Assembly: GCF_002293435.1 (NCBI RefSeq)
Contig: NZ_DBDF01000169.1
Span: 1 to 13,237 of the forward strand
DNA: 13,237 nucleotides
DNA from: Bacteroides sp. UBA939
GTDB taxonomy: Bacteria > Bacteroidota > Bacteroidia > Bacteroidales > Bacteroidaceae
Reading direction: 5' to 3'
Shown here: in pieces, positions 1-6,610 of the stretch
Position numbering within the stretch: the first letter of the stretch is position 1
Layout of the letters: every line of letters begins with the position of its first letter
Position numbers and translations under genes: made by a program
Notes under the pieces: generated by a model
Told to the model about the DNA's origin: nothing
What the model saw: the letters and a program-made list of their open reading frames with translations, nothing else
The model's database searches: none

Positions 1-48
1 TGGTACGGACTTGATACGGAGCAGGTAGTGTGTGATAGGGTCTGCATG

Positions 49-79
49 ATTCATACTTTAACTCTTGAAGTATGAATAA
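49..79. repeat. Palindrome containing copy 1 of a 23-bp dispersed repeat
   Basis: ATTCATACTT at 49-58 and AAGTATGAAT at 68-77 are exact reverse complements, giving a 10-bp stem with a 9-nt loop. Bases 57-79 (starting TTTAACTC, ending AGTATGAATAA) match bases 10270-10292 at 20 of 23 positions, and also match the complement of 10176-10198. It therefore belongs to a dispersed family with three copies in this window. No T-tract follows the stem, so a simple intrinsic terminator is unlikely. An extragenic palindrome of the REP/BIME kind is the more natural reading, by inference. Confidence 0.75.
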
Positions 80-165
80 TACAGGTAAAGGATGGTATGG
101 AGATGGGGTACGTTTGTTGTGATTTCCTATAACTACTTCGTTACTGTTAGTTTAGTTTATGCATG

Positions 166-222
166 ATGATTTACTGAAGTATCTCTGTCAGCGAAGCTAA
201 TAGAGATACTTCTACTAATCAT
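166..222. repeat. Long interrupted inverted repeat
   Basis: GAAGTATCTCT at 176-186 and AGAGATACTTC at 202-212 are perfect 11-bp inverted arms around a 15-nt loop. An outer pair, ATGATT at 166-171 and AATCAT at 217-222, is also exactly complementary; it is separated from the inner stem by an unpaired TACT on both sides. The 57-bp structure could form a long hairpin or cruciform. No U-run follows on either strand, so a terminator role is not obvious. It lies about 110 bp upstream of the promoter at 336-366. Function unknown. Confidence 0.7.
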
Positions 223-335
223 TTAAGTTACTCTTACTTAATCCTTTACCCCACTGACTCATCATTCATCACCTCAACTAATTACAGCGAGGAATCCGTC
301 TGTATTCTAACTTTATGTTAATAAACCTAAACTTG

Positions 336-366
336 TTTGTCGATTAATAATAAATGTTTATTTTTG
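336..366 (+). promoter_or_regulatory. Bacteroides-type promoter of the four-gene operon
   Basis: TTTG at 336-339 is followed after 19 bp by TATTTTTG at 359-366. This fits the published Bacteroides primary-sigma consensus (-33 TTTG, -7 TAnnTTTG) in both boxes and in spacing. Transcription would start near 372, leaving a leader of about 45 nt before the first ATG. It is the best promoter match in the window and supports 419 as the first gene of the operon. Confidence 0.8.
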
Positions 367-418
367 AAAAATCAAGTATAAAAAGTTTCAGTAGTAATTT
401 AAAAATAATAAATGATTT

Positions 419-1300
419 ATGAAAAAGAGTTTGTTTTTAGTACTGTGTGTACTGTGTTCCGTGGTTGGTTCTGCCCAGGATTTGGATGAGCCAAAAGGAA
501 AACCGACTGTGTTTATTGACTATTTCAAGCGCTCGGGCGATGTGCCGTTTGCATGGGTAGAAGGGTTGCGTAATACGGTAATCGAAGGAATCCAGAAGAT
601 GGAACGTGTTATCCTGATTGATGTTGACTCGCAGGATGCATTGCGTATTGAATCACAGCGTCGCTCTTCGGAGAATATTTCGTCGGGTGATGACAATGAA
701 ATGGATCGCCTCTCGGTGATGGAAGAGTTGGGCGCACAGTTCATCATTACCGGTCAGGTAACTTCCATGACAGCCGCTTATAAGACGAGGGAAGGCAAAG
801 GATATTATGACGGATCGATATCATACTCCCTGAAAGTGATCAACCCGAAGAATGGAACATTGATTGGTACGAAAACATTCCAGCATAGCGGCTTGACCGG
901 CGGAACCGGTGGCAATAAAGAAGAAGCTATAGCCAAAACCATTAAGAACGCCGTGTATAGCATGCGCGACTTCGTGGACGAATACTTCAAAATGGAAGGA
1001 ACAATCCTCGAGGTGAACAGCGAGAAGAAAGGGAAAGCGGAAGAAGTATATATCAATCTTGGCTCGATGCATGGGGTGAAAGATGCTCAGAAGTTTACCG
1101 TTTACGCAATTCGTGAAGTTGCCGGACGCGAAGCCAGGAAAGAAATCGGGCGTCTGACCGTGAAAGCCGTAGAAGGTGATGATATATCTTTATGCAAAGT
1201 TCAGAAAGGTGGCGAAGAAATCCTGAAAGCGATCCGTGATGAACAAGTCATCAAGATTGTGTCCCGCGAGCAAACCTTGATGGGAGGGATATTAAACTAA
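419..1300 (+). CDS. Exported CsgG-like protein with FlgT-C-like tail
   Basis: A 293-residue protein. A type I signal peptide ends near residue 19 (VVGSA|Q); there is no convincing lipobox, unlike true curli CsgG lipoproteins. Residues about 28-190 look like the CsgG/TolB-N fold: a first strand KPTVFIDYF, a helix, ILIDVD, then the typical GAQFIITGQV at 105-114 and a strand-rich SISYSLKVIN segment. Residues about 193-283 resemble the C-terminal beta domain of FlgT (EEVYINLGSMHGVKDAQKF around 208-226). Such proteins usually assemble in the outer membrane or periplasm as oligomers or act as envelope scaffolds. It opens a tight operon (next start 15 nt away) behind a strong promoter. The fold call is by eye; the cellular role is not known. 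A Gly-rich loop (GGTGG, 161-165) sits inside the CsgG-like part. Confidence 0.75.
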   Translation: MKKSLFLVLCVLCSVVGSAQDLDEPKGKPTVFIDYFKRSGDVPFAWVEGLRNTVIEGIQKMERVILIDVDSQDALRIESQRRSSENISSGDDNEMDRLSVMEELGAQFIITGQVTSMTAAYKTREGKGYYDGSISYSLKVINPKNGTLIGTKTFQHSGLTGGTGGNKEEAIAKTIKNAVYSMRDFVDEYFKMEGTILEVNSEKKGKAEEVYINLGSMHGVKDAQKFTVYAIREVAGREARKEIGRLTVKAVEGDDISLCKVQKGGEEILKAIRDEQVIKIVSREQTLMGGILN

Positions 1301-1315
1301 TAAAAATATTGATTT

Positions 1316-2581
1316 ATGACCAAACAATGCTTATTGCTGCTTCTGGGGATATTTCTGTCCGTCGGTCTTTTCGGGCAGAACTATTCCGTTGAAGTGGTTT
1401 TCCTGCAACAACAGGGGAATACACTGACCGTTCGCTCTTCGGGTGTTAGCGAGAAGAAAAAAGAAGCGGAAAAGATGGCTGTGAAATCTGCTTTCCATAC
1501 CTTATTCTATACAGGGGTGGACGGTGTCAATGGAGGTAACGCGATGATTTCTGACGCAAAACCTGACTATGACCGTCGCTTTTTCGATGAAGACCGGTAT
1601 TCGGTATTCGTGAAGAGTCATACCGTTACGGAAGAACCGAGCAAACAAGGCAAGAATTACCGCTGTACGGTAGAAGTGACCATCCTTTTCGATGCCTTGC
1701 AGAAAGACCTGGTCCGGAATAAGGTACAGACCAACCTTGGCATGGCAGTAGGAACACCCGGCAGCCAGGTCAGTTTGCCTACGGTGACGGTGGTTCCTTA
1801 TACAAGGGAAGAGGAGGACGTACGGGCTGTTCTTGACCGGAGCCAGATGTTGAGCTATGCCGTCAGTAAGATGACCAGTGAATTCAGTTCGCGCGGGTAT
1901 AAGACGAGAGACTTTATCGCTCAGCTGAAGCGTACCAAGCGGAATGATGTGCTGACCGCCGGAAGCCAGTCGGATGGTGTTACCAAGATGATACAGAACA
2001 TGGGCGCGGACATCATTGTGACCGCCAGAGTAATGTCGACCACCGATGCGAAACGTCAGAGTGAAGTGTCGCTGGAGTTGACAGCTACCGAATTCCAAAC
2101 GGCAGGCAATCTGGCAAGCGCTACCTTCCAAAGCGGTAAATACGTGACTACGGATACCATCAAGCTGACGGACTATGCCCTGAAGAAAGTGAAAGATGAA
2201 TTTTTCACAAAATTGCAGGCATCGTTTAATGACATTGTGAAGAATGGACGCGAACTGGCTATCCAGATGGTATTGGCGAAGTCTGTTACCGATTGGGACT
2301 TCGATCAGCTTCTTCCTGACGAAAGCGCAGGCTTTAAGGTGGTGCTGGAAGATTGGTTGCAAACCCACGCCTTGAATGGCGTTTACGATATGAGCCGCAG
2401 TAATGATAAGGTAATCGACATGTCAATGAAGGTGCCTATCTGGGACGAAGCACAGGGACGTGCTTATACTATTTCCCGTTTCAGTACCGAACTGAAGAGT
2501 TTCCTTGACGAAAAGCTGGGAGGAGAATATGTTGCATCAATCGTTACTATGGGGCAAGGATTGACTGTAACCATTAAATAA
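1316..2581 (+). CDS. Exported two-domain protein, FlgT N/middle-like
   Basis: 421 residues with a signal peptide ending near LFG|Q (residue 20). Residues about 22-130 have the pattern of the FlgT N-terminal domain: short strands, a helix rich in Ala and Lys (SSGVSEKKKEAEKMAVKSAF) where indices repeat A..A..A, and a closing strand CTVEVTILFDALQ. Residues about 155-310 resemble a TolB-N/CsgG-like domain: PTVTVVPYT, a helix, and NMGADIIVTARVM at 228-240, the same element as GAQFIITGQV in the preceding gene. Residues 311-421 I do not recognise. It may match a Bacteroidetes family of unknown function (possibly DUF6175; I cannot confirm this). It starts 15 nt after the first gene and ends 12 nt before the third, so it is surely co-transcribed. 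A role in an envelope complex with its neighbours is inferred from domain likeness and linkage. Confidence 0.75.
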   Translation: MTKQCLLLLLGIFLSVGLFGQNYSVEVVFLQQQGNTLTVRSSGVSEKKKEAEKMAVKSAFHTLFYTGVDGVNGGNAMISDAKPDYDRRFFDEDRYSVFVKSHTVTEEPSKQGKNYRCTVEVTILFDALQKDLVRNKVQTNLGMAVGTPGSQVSLPTVTVVPYTREEEDVRAVLDRSQMLSYAVSKMTSEFSSRGYKTRDFIAQLKRTKRNDVLTAGSQSDGVTKMIQNMGADIIVTARVMSTTDAKRQSEVSLELTATEFQTAGNLASATFQSGKYVTTDTIKLTDYALKKVKDEFFTKLQASFNDIVKNGRELAIQMVLAKSVTDWDFDQLLPDESAGFKVVLEDWLQTHALNGVYDMSRSNDKVIDMSMKVPIWDEAQGRAYTISRFSTELKSFLDEKLGGEYVASIVTMGQGLTVTIK

Positions 2582-2593
2582 ATATTAGATATC

Positions 2594-3724
2594 ATGAAGA
2601 AAAGTATCGCTCTTTTGACCTTGCTGTTTGTTGTTTCACTAAGTGTGGCGGCGCAGGAAACCATTCATTTTGTGGCAGGCGTCCCTGCGCAAAAGGGATT
2701 AAACCAGAAAAACAAGGATGCACTGAAACTGAAAGTGGAACAAATCCTGGCAAGGAACAATGCCGGTGTGGCATCGCTCTACAATGCGTTCGTAATTCAA
2801 CCTGAACTGGTTCTCGGAGAAACCAGGAAGACGGAAGGATTGCTGCGTGACGTAACATTGGTTACGGGAGAATTCTCTCTGACCGCCCGTAACAAATATG
2901 ATGACAGCGTATATGGCACGGCTGTCATAGAAGTGCAGGGAGACGCCACCGGAAGTACAGACGATGCTATTGCTTCGCTTATTTCGAGTATTAAGGTTAC
3001 TGACCCGGCTTTTGTCCGCTTCATCCGTAATACCCGTAAGCATATTACGGAATTCTATCAACAGAATTGTCCCATCATCATCGAGAAAGCCCGTGTTATG
3101 ATTGACGCGGGTATGTTAAGGGAAGCGGGCGCTTATTTATCGGTCGTTCCTGAAACAGTGCCCTGTTACGGCGATATTCTTAAAATGTTGCAGGAAATAG
3201 GGCAGCAAGAGCCGCAGGAAACGCCTGTTGCTACTGAACCGACTCCAGAGCTTGTTTCTCCGGAGCCGGTCGCCGAAGTGCCGCCTGTAGCTGTATCGGA
3301 ACCTGTACCCGCTCCTGCACCGGTTGCAGCGCAACCCGAACAAACGCCCTTGCCCGAATATAAAGCGGCTGTTTCCTGCAATAACCTTACGTTTGAACTG
3401 GTTTCTTGTGAAGGTAACGAAACCGCCGGTACTATTCGTATGCATGTTCGTTTCAGGAATACGGGTGCTACAAACAATAATGCAGCTATTCGTATGGGAT
3501 TGGCTATTGATCCTGATGGAGCCACGTTCACTGAAATCATGCAGGTGGCGGAAAAAGGTTGCACGACTTCAACCTATGGAAATAAGATGCCGAAAGGTAT
3601 AAGGATAGGTAAAGTCTTTGAAATAAAGGGAGTGAACTCACCTTGCGCCATTCTCTCGTACGCTGAGATGGCGGTAGATAATTGCAAAGTGATTCTTCAC
3701 AATATTCCTGTTAATTGGAAATAA
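2594..3724 (+). CDS. Exported protein with Pro/Ala/Glu linker and C-terminal beta domain
   Basis: 376 residues; signal peptide ends near SVAA|Q (residue 20). Residues about 21-135 form an alpha/beta region. Residues 140-202 are helical and repeat-like (TPR-like at best). Residues about 203-255 are a low-complexity linker rich in Pro, Glu, Val and Ala (for example PVPAPAPVAAQP), like the extended linkers of TonB or other periplasm-spanning proteins. Residues 257-376 are strand-rich and look Ig-like (MHVRFRNTG, IRMGLAIDP), with cysteines at 262, 272, 323, 351 and 364 that could form disulfides. I do not recognise the family. The layout suggests two folded ends held apart by a stretched tether, perhaps reaching across the peptidoglycan. 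It is third of four genes in the operon, and its stop lies 17 nt before the ATG of the next gene. Confidence 0.75.
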   Translation: MKKSIALLTLLFVVSLSVAAQETIHFVAGVPAQKGLNQKNKDALKLKVEQILARNNAGVASLYNAFVIQPELVLGETRKTEGLLRDVTLVTGEFSLTARNKYDDSVYGTAVIEVQGDATGSTDDAIASLISSIKVTDPAFVRFIRNTRKHITEFYQQNCPIIIEKARVMIDAGMLREAGAYLSVVPETVPCYGDILKMLQEIGQQEPQETPVATEPTPELVSPEPVAEVPPVAVSEPVPAPAPVAAQPEQTPLPEYKAAVSCNNLTFELVSCEGNETAGTIRMHVRFRNTGATNNNAAIRMGLAIDPDGATFTEIMQVAEKGCTTSTYGNKMPKGIRIGKVFEIKGVNSPCAILSYAEMAVDNCKVILHNIPVNWK

Positions 3725-3741
3725 AGAAAGGGAAAGCGGTT

Positions 3742-4686
3742 ATGAAGATAAAGAAAATAGGGATAACGGTTGCTCTGCTTTTCTGCGTAGGAACTGTTTC
3801 GGTGTTTGCCCAGGCATATAAAGTGGTTGAGAAGAGTGACAAGAAAGCTCCTGCATGGTATGAGTCAGCCGAGTCGGGTTATATTGTAGCTTCAGCTGAG
3901 GCTTCTTCTATGGAAGAAGCCCGTCAGCAATGCCTGGAAAGTGTGAAACGGCAGATTCTCCAGGCGGTTGCGCAGAATATAGAATTTTCGGACTCTCATG
4001 TCGTGAAGCAAACTTCCGGCAATGGCGACCGTATCACGGAGTTTGTCGATCAATATACTGCCGAAGGCTCTACCCGTGCCGCTTCTTTACCTTTCATCAA
4101 AGGTATTTCGCTTTCCAAGGTCGAAGGGTCTTATTGGGAAAAACGGCAGGAGAAGAAGTCCGGTAAGATAACGTATGCCTATGCTGTGCGCTATCCTTTC
4201 CCGGAGAGCGAGCATGAATCGTTGGTTCGTCAGTTTGAAGAGCAGGACCGTGAGATGGAAGATTTGATAAAAGGTATGGAAGCCCATATCTCTGACATCT
4301 CCTCCGTTGAAGAAATAGACCGGTGCATTACCAAAATGCAACCTGCCGTCGATTATTTCTTTGATAAAACGCGTCGCGAGTGGGCGGAAGGTGTAATCCG
4401 GAATTACAGGAAATTGCCTACTCTTATCACTGCCGACAGTAAGGCGGACGGTAAAGATTCCTATCTTGTTTCTTTATCTATAGAAGGAAAGAAAATTACT
4501 ACAGCTTCCATGCCGAAACTTACTTCTAACTGCGCTTCGCAATTGAAAGCTGTGCCGAAGGGTGAGGATATACTCGTTACGTACAATTGCGAAGACTGCC
4601 TTGAAGATGAAGAAAACTTTGTGGAACTGACTTTCCGGATGCCTGGTAAATCACTGAAACACAAGTTTTATTTTCAGGTGAAATAG
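3742..4686 (+). CDS. Exported LPP20-like protein
   Basis: 314 residues when started at ATG 3742. An upstream in-frame ATG at 3715 would overlap the previous gene and put nine charged residues before the signal peptide, so 3742 is preferred. The signal peptide ends near VFA|Q (residue 24), with no lipobox. Residues about 35-155 match the LPP20/FlgP pattern: APAWY, the strand GYIVASAEASS, a helix with regular Ala (EEARQQCLESVKRQILQAVAQ), then a strand pair ending TYAYAVRYPF. Residues 155-215 are charged and helical, possibly coiled coil. The last 100 residues are strand-rich with a CEDC pair (283-286). LPP20-family members in Vibrio and Campylobacter (FlgP) are outer-membrane parts of flagellar basal discs, but they are lipoproteins and this one is not. 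The operon ends here; no clear terminator follows. Confidence 0.75.
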   Translation: MKIKKIGITVALLFCVGTVSVFAQAYKVVEKSDKKAPAWYESAESGYIVASAEASSMEEARQQCLESVKRQILQAVAQNIEFSDSHVVKQTSGNGDRITEFVDQYTAEGSTRAASLPFIKGISLSKVEGSYWEKRQEKKSGKITYAYAVRYPFPESEHESLVRQFEEQDREMEDLIKGMEAHISDISSVEEIDRCITKMQPAVDYFFDKTRREWAEGVIRNYRKLPTLITADSKADGKDSYLVSLSIEGKKITTASMPKLTSNCASQLKAVPKGEDILVTYNCEDCLEDEENFVELTFRMPGKSLKHKFYFQVK

Positions 4687-4876
4687 TTCGAGAAGGATTT
4701 GAGGGTATCTCGGAGAAACTGATCTTATAGGAATATGAGGGTGTGTTAAAGGTAAGATATACTATTGTTGATATAGATAGAAATGCATGTGTAGTTGATA
4801 ATAACCTTAGTAACAGTGATAATGATATTGTCAAAGGTAAAATACTCATAATAATGATGATTTTTATTTTGATGTT
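4687..4876. other. Spacer after operon; unproven tail-anchored small frame
   Basis: No standard gene is visible. CGAGA and TCTCG (4689-4693 and 4708-4712) could pair weakly but lack a T-run, so I do not call a terminator. One frame stays open from 4731 to a TAA at 4890-4892. If started at GTG 4743 it would give 49 residues: a hydrophilic part (YTIVDIDRNACVVDNN) and a C-terminal run of about 16 hydrophobic residues (ILIIMMIFILMLLLLL). That run comes partly from simple TTG/ATT repeats, and no ATG or ribosome site supports the frame, so it is recorded only as a possibility. Confidence 0.3.
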
Positions 4877-4907
4877 ATTGTTGTTGTTATAAAAATGGCT
4901 ATGTTTG
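4877..4907 (+). promoter_or_regulatory. Bacteroides-type promoter of the broken gene
   Basis: TATGTTTG at 4900-4907 is a full match to TAnnTTTG. ATTG at 4877-4880, 19 bp upstream, matches three of four bases of the -33 box. Transcription would begin near 4914, about 40 nt before the ATG at 4954. Spacing and position support a transcription unit separate from the operon that ends at 4686. Confidence 0.65.
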
Positions 4908-4953
4908 CACTACCAAATATTCAACTATACAAAATTAGAGCACATTAGATGCC

Positions 4954-5631
4954 ATGGGTAATGTTAGATTAAAACAGCAAATTGATTCTTCAAAAAAGAA
5001 TAAACTTGATTTTATCCAATTGAAATCAAGTAAGAAATTTGTTCTGTCTGATGTTTCCTCAGAGGAACTTAAAAAGAGGAGAATATCTGTATATCCTTAT
5101 TTGTTGTAATGCTTGAAAGCGCATATCCATTTTATTTTATTCAAAAAGATAAGGGAGACTCAATTGGTTCCCTTTATGTATCATTGTATCGGTTCAAATC
5201 AACCAAATCAAAGTTAGTGTACATTGTTCGGGTAGAAGAATACGAATACAGTATTTATGCTGTGAAATTCTATCAGAAGAACCATTCCCTGTCTAAGAAT
5301 AAATATAGGATGATGACAAATACTTATGAACCACGCAGGATTATAAATACTTGCATCAATATTATTGCTCACTATATATCAAAATAATAAAAAAGCCTCT
5401 TTTGGGTTTGTTGGGGCAAATGGACTCGGAGAAGATATTAGCTACACTAAACGATATAGGGTTTACTCAAAAATCATTGCGACCTACTTTAGCGATCAAT
5501 ATTTTTATCATAAAGAAAATATTGAAAAAAGTGCCTATATGCTTATTAACAATATATCATTAAATGAGAATCCTGAGTTAGTTAAAGAGATAGAGTCATT
5601 TTTCGTCGAGCAATATGAGTATTTTGAATGA
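4954..5631 (+). pseudogene. Frame-broken AT-rich gene of unknown family
   Basis: Three open segments read as one protein of about 225 residues. Segment 1, 4954-5109, encodes 51 residues ending ISVYPYLL. Segment 2, 5109-5387, overlaps its stop as TAATG in another frame and encodes MLESAYPFYFIQK to AHYISK. Segment 3 returns to the frame of segment 1 after about 5386 and encodes NKKASFGFVGANGLGE to EQYEYFE. Ignoring T5385 joins segments 2 and 3 cleanly through an A-rich tract (AAAATAATAAAAAA). Both outer segments share a frame, as expected for two compensating indels, and 4954-5631 is exactly 226 codons. I do not recognise the family. The region is more AT-rich than the upstream operon, which suggests separate ancestry. 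Alternatives are a coupled small-gene pair plus one frameshift, sequencing error at the A-run, or programmed shifting. Confidence 0.55.
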
Positions 5632-5731
5632 AGACGAGAATTATTTCGCTTTATCTATGTCTTTCTCCCACGATTGTTTTTCTGATTTATGATACGTTCT
5701 CTGTTCAAAAGATTGGTAGCAATAGATTTCT

Positions 5732-6130
5732 TTATTTCTGCGCCAACTGTTTCACTTCCCCATTCTCTTTCTCAAACCGGTAACTACCGCCTTTTTCGCT
5801 CAGTTCAAACAAAGAAAGATCTTCTGTCTCATTATTCACAATCAGCAGCGCACTCTGTTCCGCGAAACGTTTCACGTCGATAGAGAACGGCTCTTCCGTT
5901 ATTTTCCTGTTCACCAGCACACTGTCATTAATCATCAATGACAGGGAATCGCCCGTGAATCCTTTGGTCAGTATAATCGTGTACGTCTCAATAAATCTTC
6001 GATCTTCATCTTTTCGTTTTTGCAAGCGCATACTCATATAAACGAAAATAACGACTACAAAGATAATTGCAAAAGCCAGAAGCCCGTTGCCTATCATAAA
6101 CTGTTTGTTGGTATTCAGACGGTGTGCCAT
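5732..6130 (-). CDS. Small single-pass membrane protein, unknown function
   Basis: 132 residues. Residues 1-12 are polar; residues about 13-33 form one strong membrane helix (GNGLLAFAIIFVVVIFVYMS) followed by RLQKRKDEDRR, so by the positive-inside rule the roughly 95-residue C-terminal part probably faces the cytoplasm. That part alternates short strands and loops (YTIILTKGFTGDSLSLMINDSVLV, ALLIVNNETEDLSLFEL) and may be a small beta domain. No known motif is recognised. It has its own Bacteroides-type promoter just upstream on the minus strand and ends about 100 bp from the end of the broken plus-strand gene, so the two converge. Codon use looks ordinary. I take it as a real lone gene, with function unknown. 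Confidence 0.7.
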   Translation of the reverse strand: MAHRLNTNKQFMIGNGLLAFAIIFVVVIFVYMSMRLQKRKDEDRRFIETYTIILTKGFTGDSLSLMINDSVLVNRKITEEPFSIDVKRFAEQSALLIVNNETEDLSLFELSEKGGSYRFEKENGEVKQLAQK

Positions 6131-6154
6131 AAGAATGAAATTTTAAGTTCAGTG

Positions 6155-6187
6155 CAAATGTAACGAATAAATGCTATATGAGGCAAT
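6155..6187 (-). promoter_or_regulatory. Minus-strand promoter of the small membrane protein
   Basis: On the minus strand TACATTTG (complement of 6155-6162) matches TAnnTTTG fully. ATTG (complement of 6184-6187) lies 21 bp upstream and matches three of four -33 bases. Transcription would start near 6149, leaving a short leader before the ATG at 6130. Confidence 0.65.
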
Positions 6188-6274
6188 GCTTTCGTGATTT
6201 AAAAACCTTGGTAACTAATAAACAGTTCATCTTTTTCCCTAATATACAGGGAAGTACAAGGGTTATTCGCCGGG

Positions 6275-6362
6275 GCTACACCTTTTCGACCGGATAGCTG
6301 CATCCTTTAAATGAGATGGTTATGCCTTTTATGCAGGATAGCTGCACCCTTTCAACTAAAAA
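6275..6362. repeat. Degenerate tandem array, exact 22-bp period, four units
   Basis: Units begin at 6275, 6297, 6319 and 6341. Their first 17 bases read GCTACACCTTTTCGACC, GCTGCATCCTTTAAATG, GTTATGCCTTTTATGCA and GCTGCACCCTTTCAACT. Units 2 and 4 are closest: with the preceding GGATA they share 18 of 20 bases (6292-6311 and 6336-6355). Most other differences are transitions, as if units have aged. The array lies between the divergent promoters of the small membrane protein and the propeller lipoprotein, with no coding frame. The rest of the 6188-6461 spacer shows nothing I can name. Possible roles are multimeric protein binding or an extragenic repeat; neither is shown. Confidence 0.65.
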
Positions 6363-6461
6363 GGATAACCTTGGGATAGAAAACAATAATAAGTAGTATT
6401 CATTTGTAGAATGAGTTCATAGAAAATACTCTTTTTTATGCATTATTTGTCGATATATTCG

Positions 6462-6469
6462 TATATTTG
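6462..6469 (+). promoter_or_regulatory. Probable -7 box for the propeller lipoprotein gene
   Basis: TATATTTG at 6462-6469 fits TAnnTTTG. No good TTTG lies 19-21 bp upstream (the nearest TTTG, 6446-6449, is only 12 bp away), so the promoter may be weak or activator-dependent. It would give a leader of about 135 nt before ATG 6611. The leader contains a small perfect hairpin, AAATGG at 6501-6506 and CCATTT at 6512-6517, of unknown meaning. No riboswitch was recognised in it. Confidence 0.4.
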
Positions 6470-6610
6470 GGCTGTTAGTTCTAAAAACTGCACTTTGCAT
6501 AAATGGATTTGCCATTTTGGTGGTGAATAATACATGTATAAATGGTAAGTATGATGAATTTATATAAAATGGAAATCTGATATAGAAAGTCACAAATAAT
6601 AATAAATGGT

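Larger units (their letters stand above)
1..335. other. Non-coding leader region with palindromic elements
   Basis: No convincing gene is visible between the window edge and the promoter of the first operon. One frame is open from base 1 to a TGA at 73-75 and could be the last residues of an upstream gene, but it runs into a palindrome and is too short to judge. The region contains two palindromic elements (listed separately), and the rest is AT-rich sequence in which I see nothing specific. The edge cuts off whatever lies upstream. Confidence 0.6.

Noticed and set aside
1..75. C-terminal end of an upstream gene in the open first frame
   Set aside because: Only 24 codons are visible, they run into a palindromic repeat, and no protein pattern is evident; other frames stop earlier, so it cannot be settled from this window.
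1502..2368. 288-codon open frame on the minus strand
   Set aside because: It lies wholly inside the second operon gene on the opposite strand. Its product is rich in His, Arg and Cys with no domain, signal peptide or promoter: a typical shadow.
3715..3741. Upstream ATG start for the LPP20-like gene
   Set aside because: It would add nine charged residues before the signal peptide and overlap the preceding gene; ATG 3742 fits export and operon spacing.
5351..5563. 70-residue open frame in the third frame across the broken gene
   Set aside because: It overlaps the two better frames. The protein sequence continuity between segments at 5109-5387 and 5386-5631 explains the region better.
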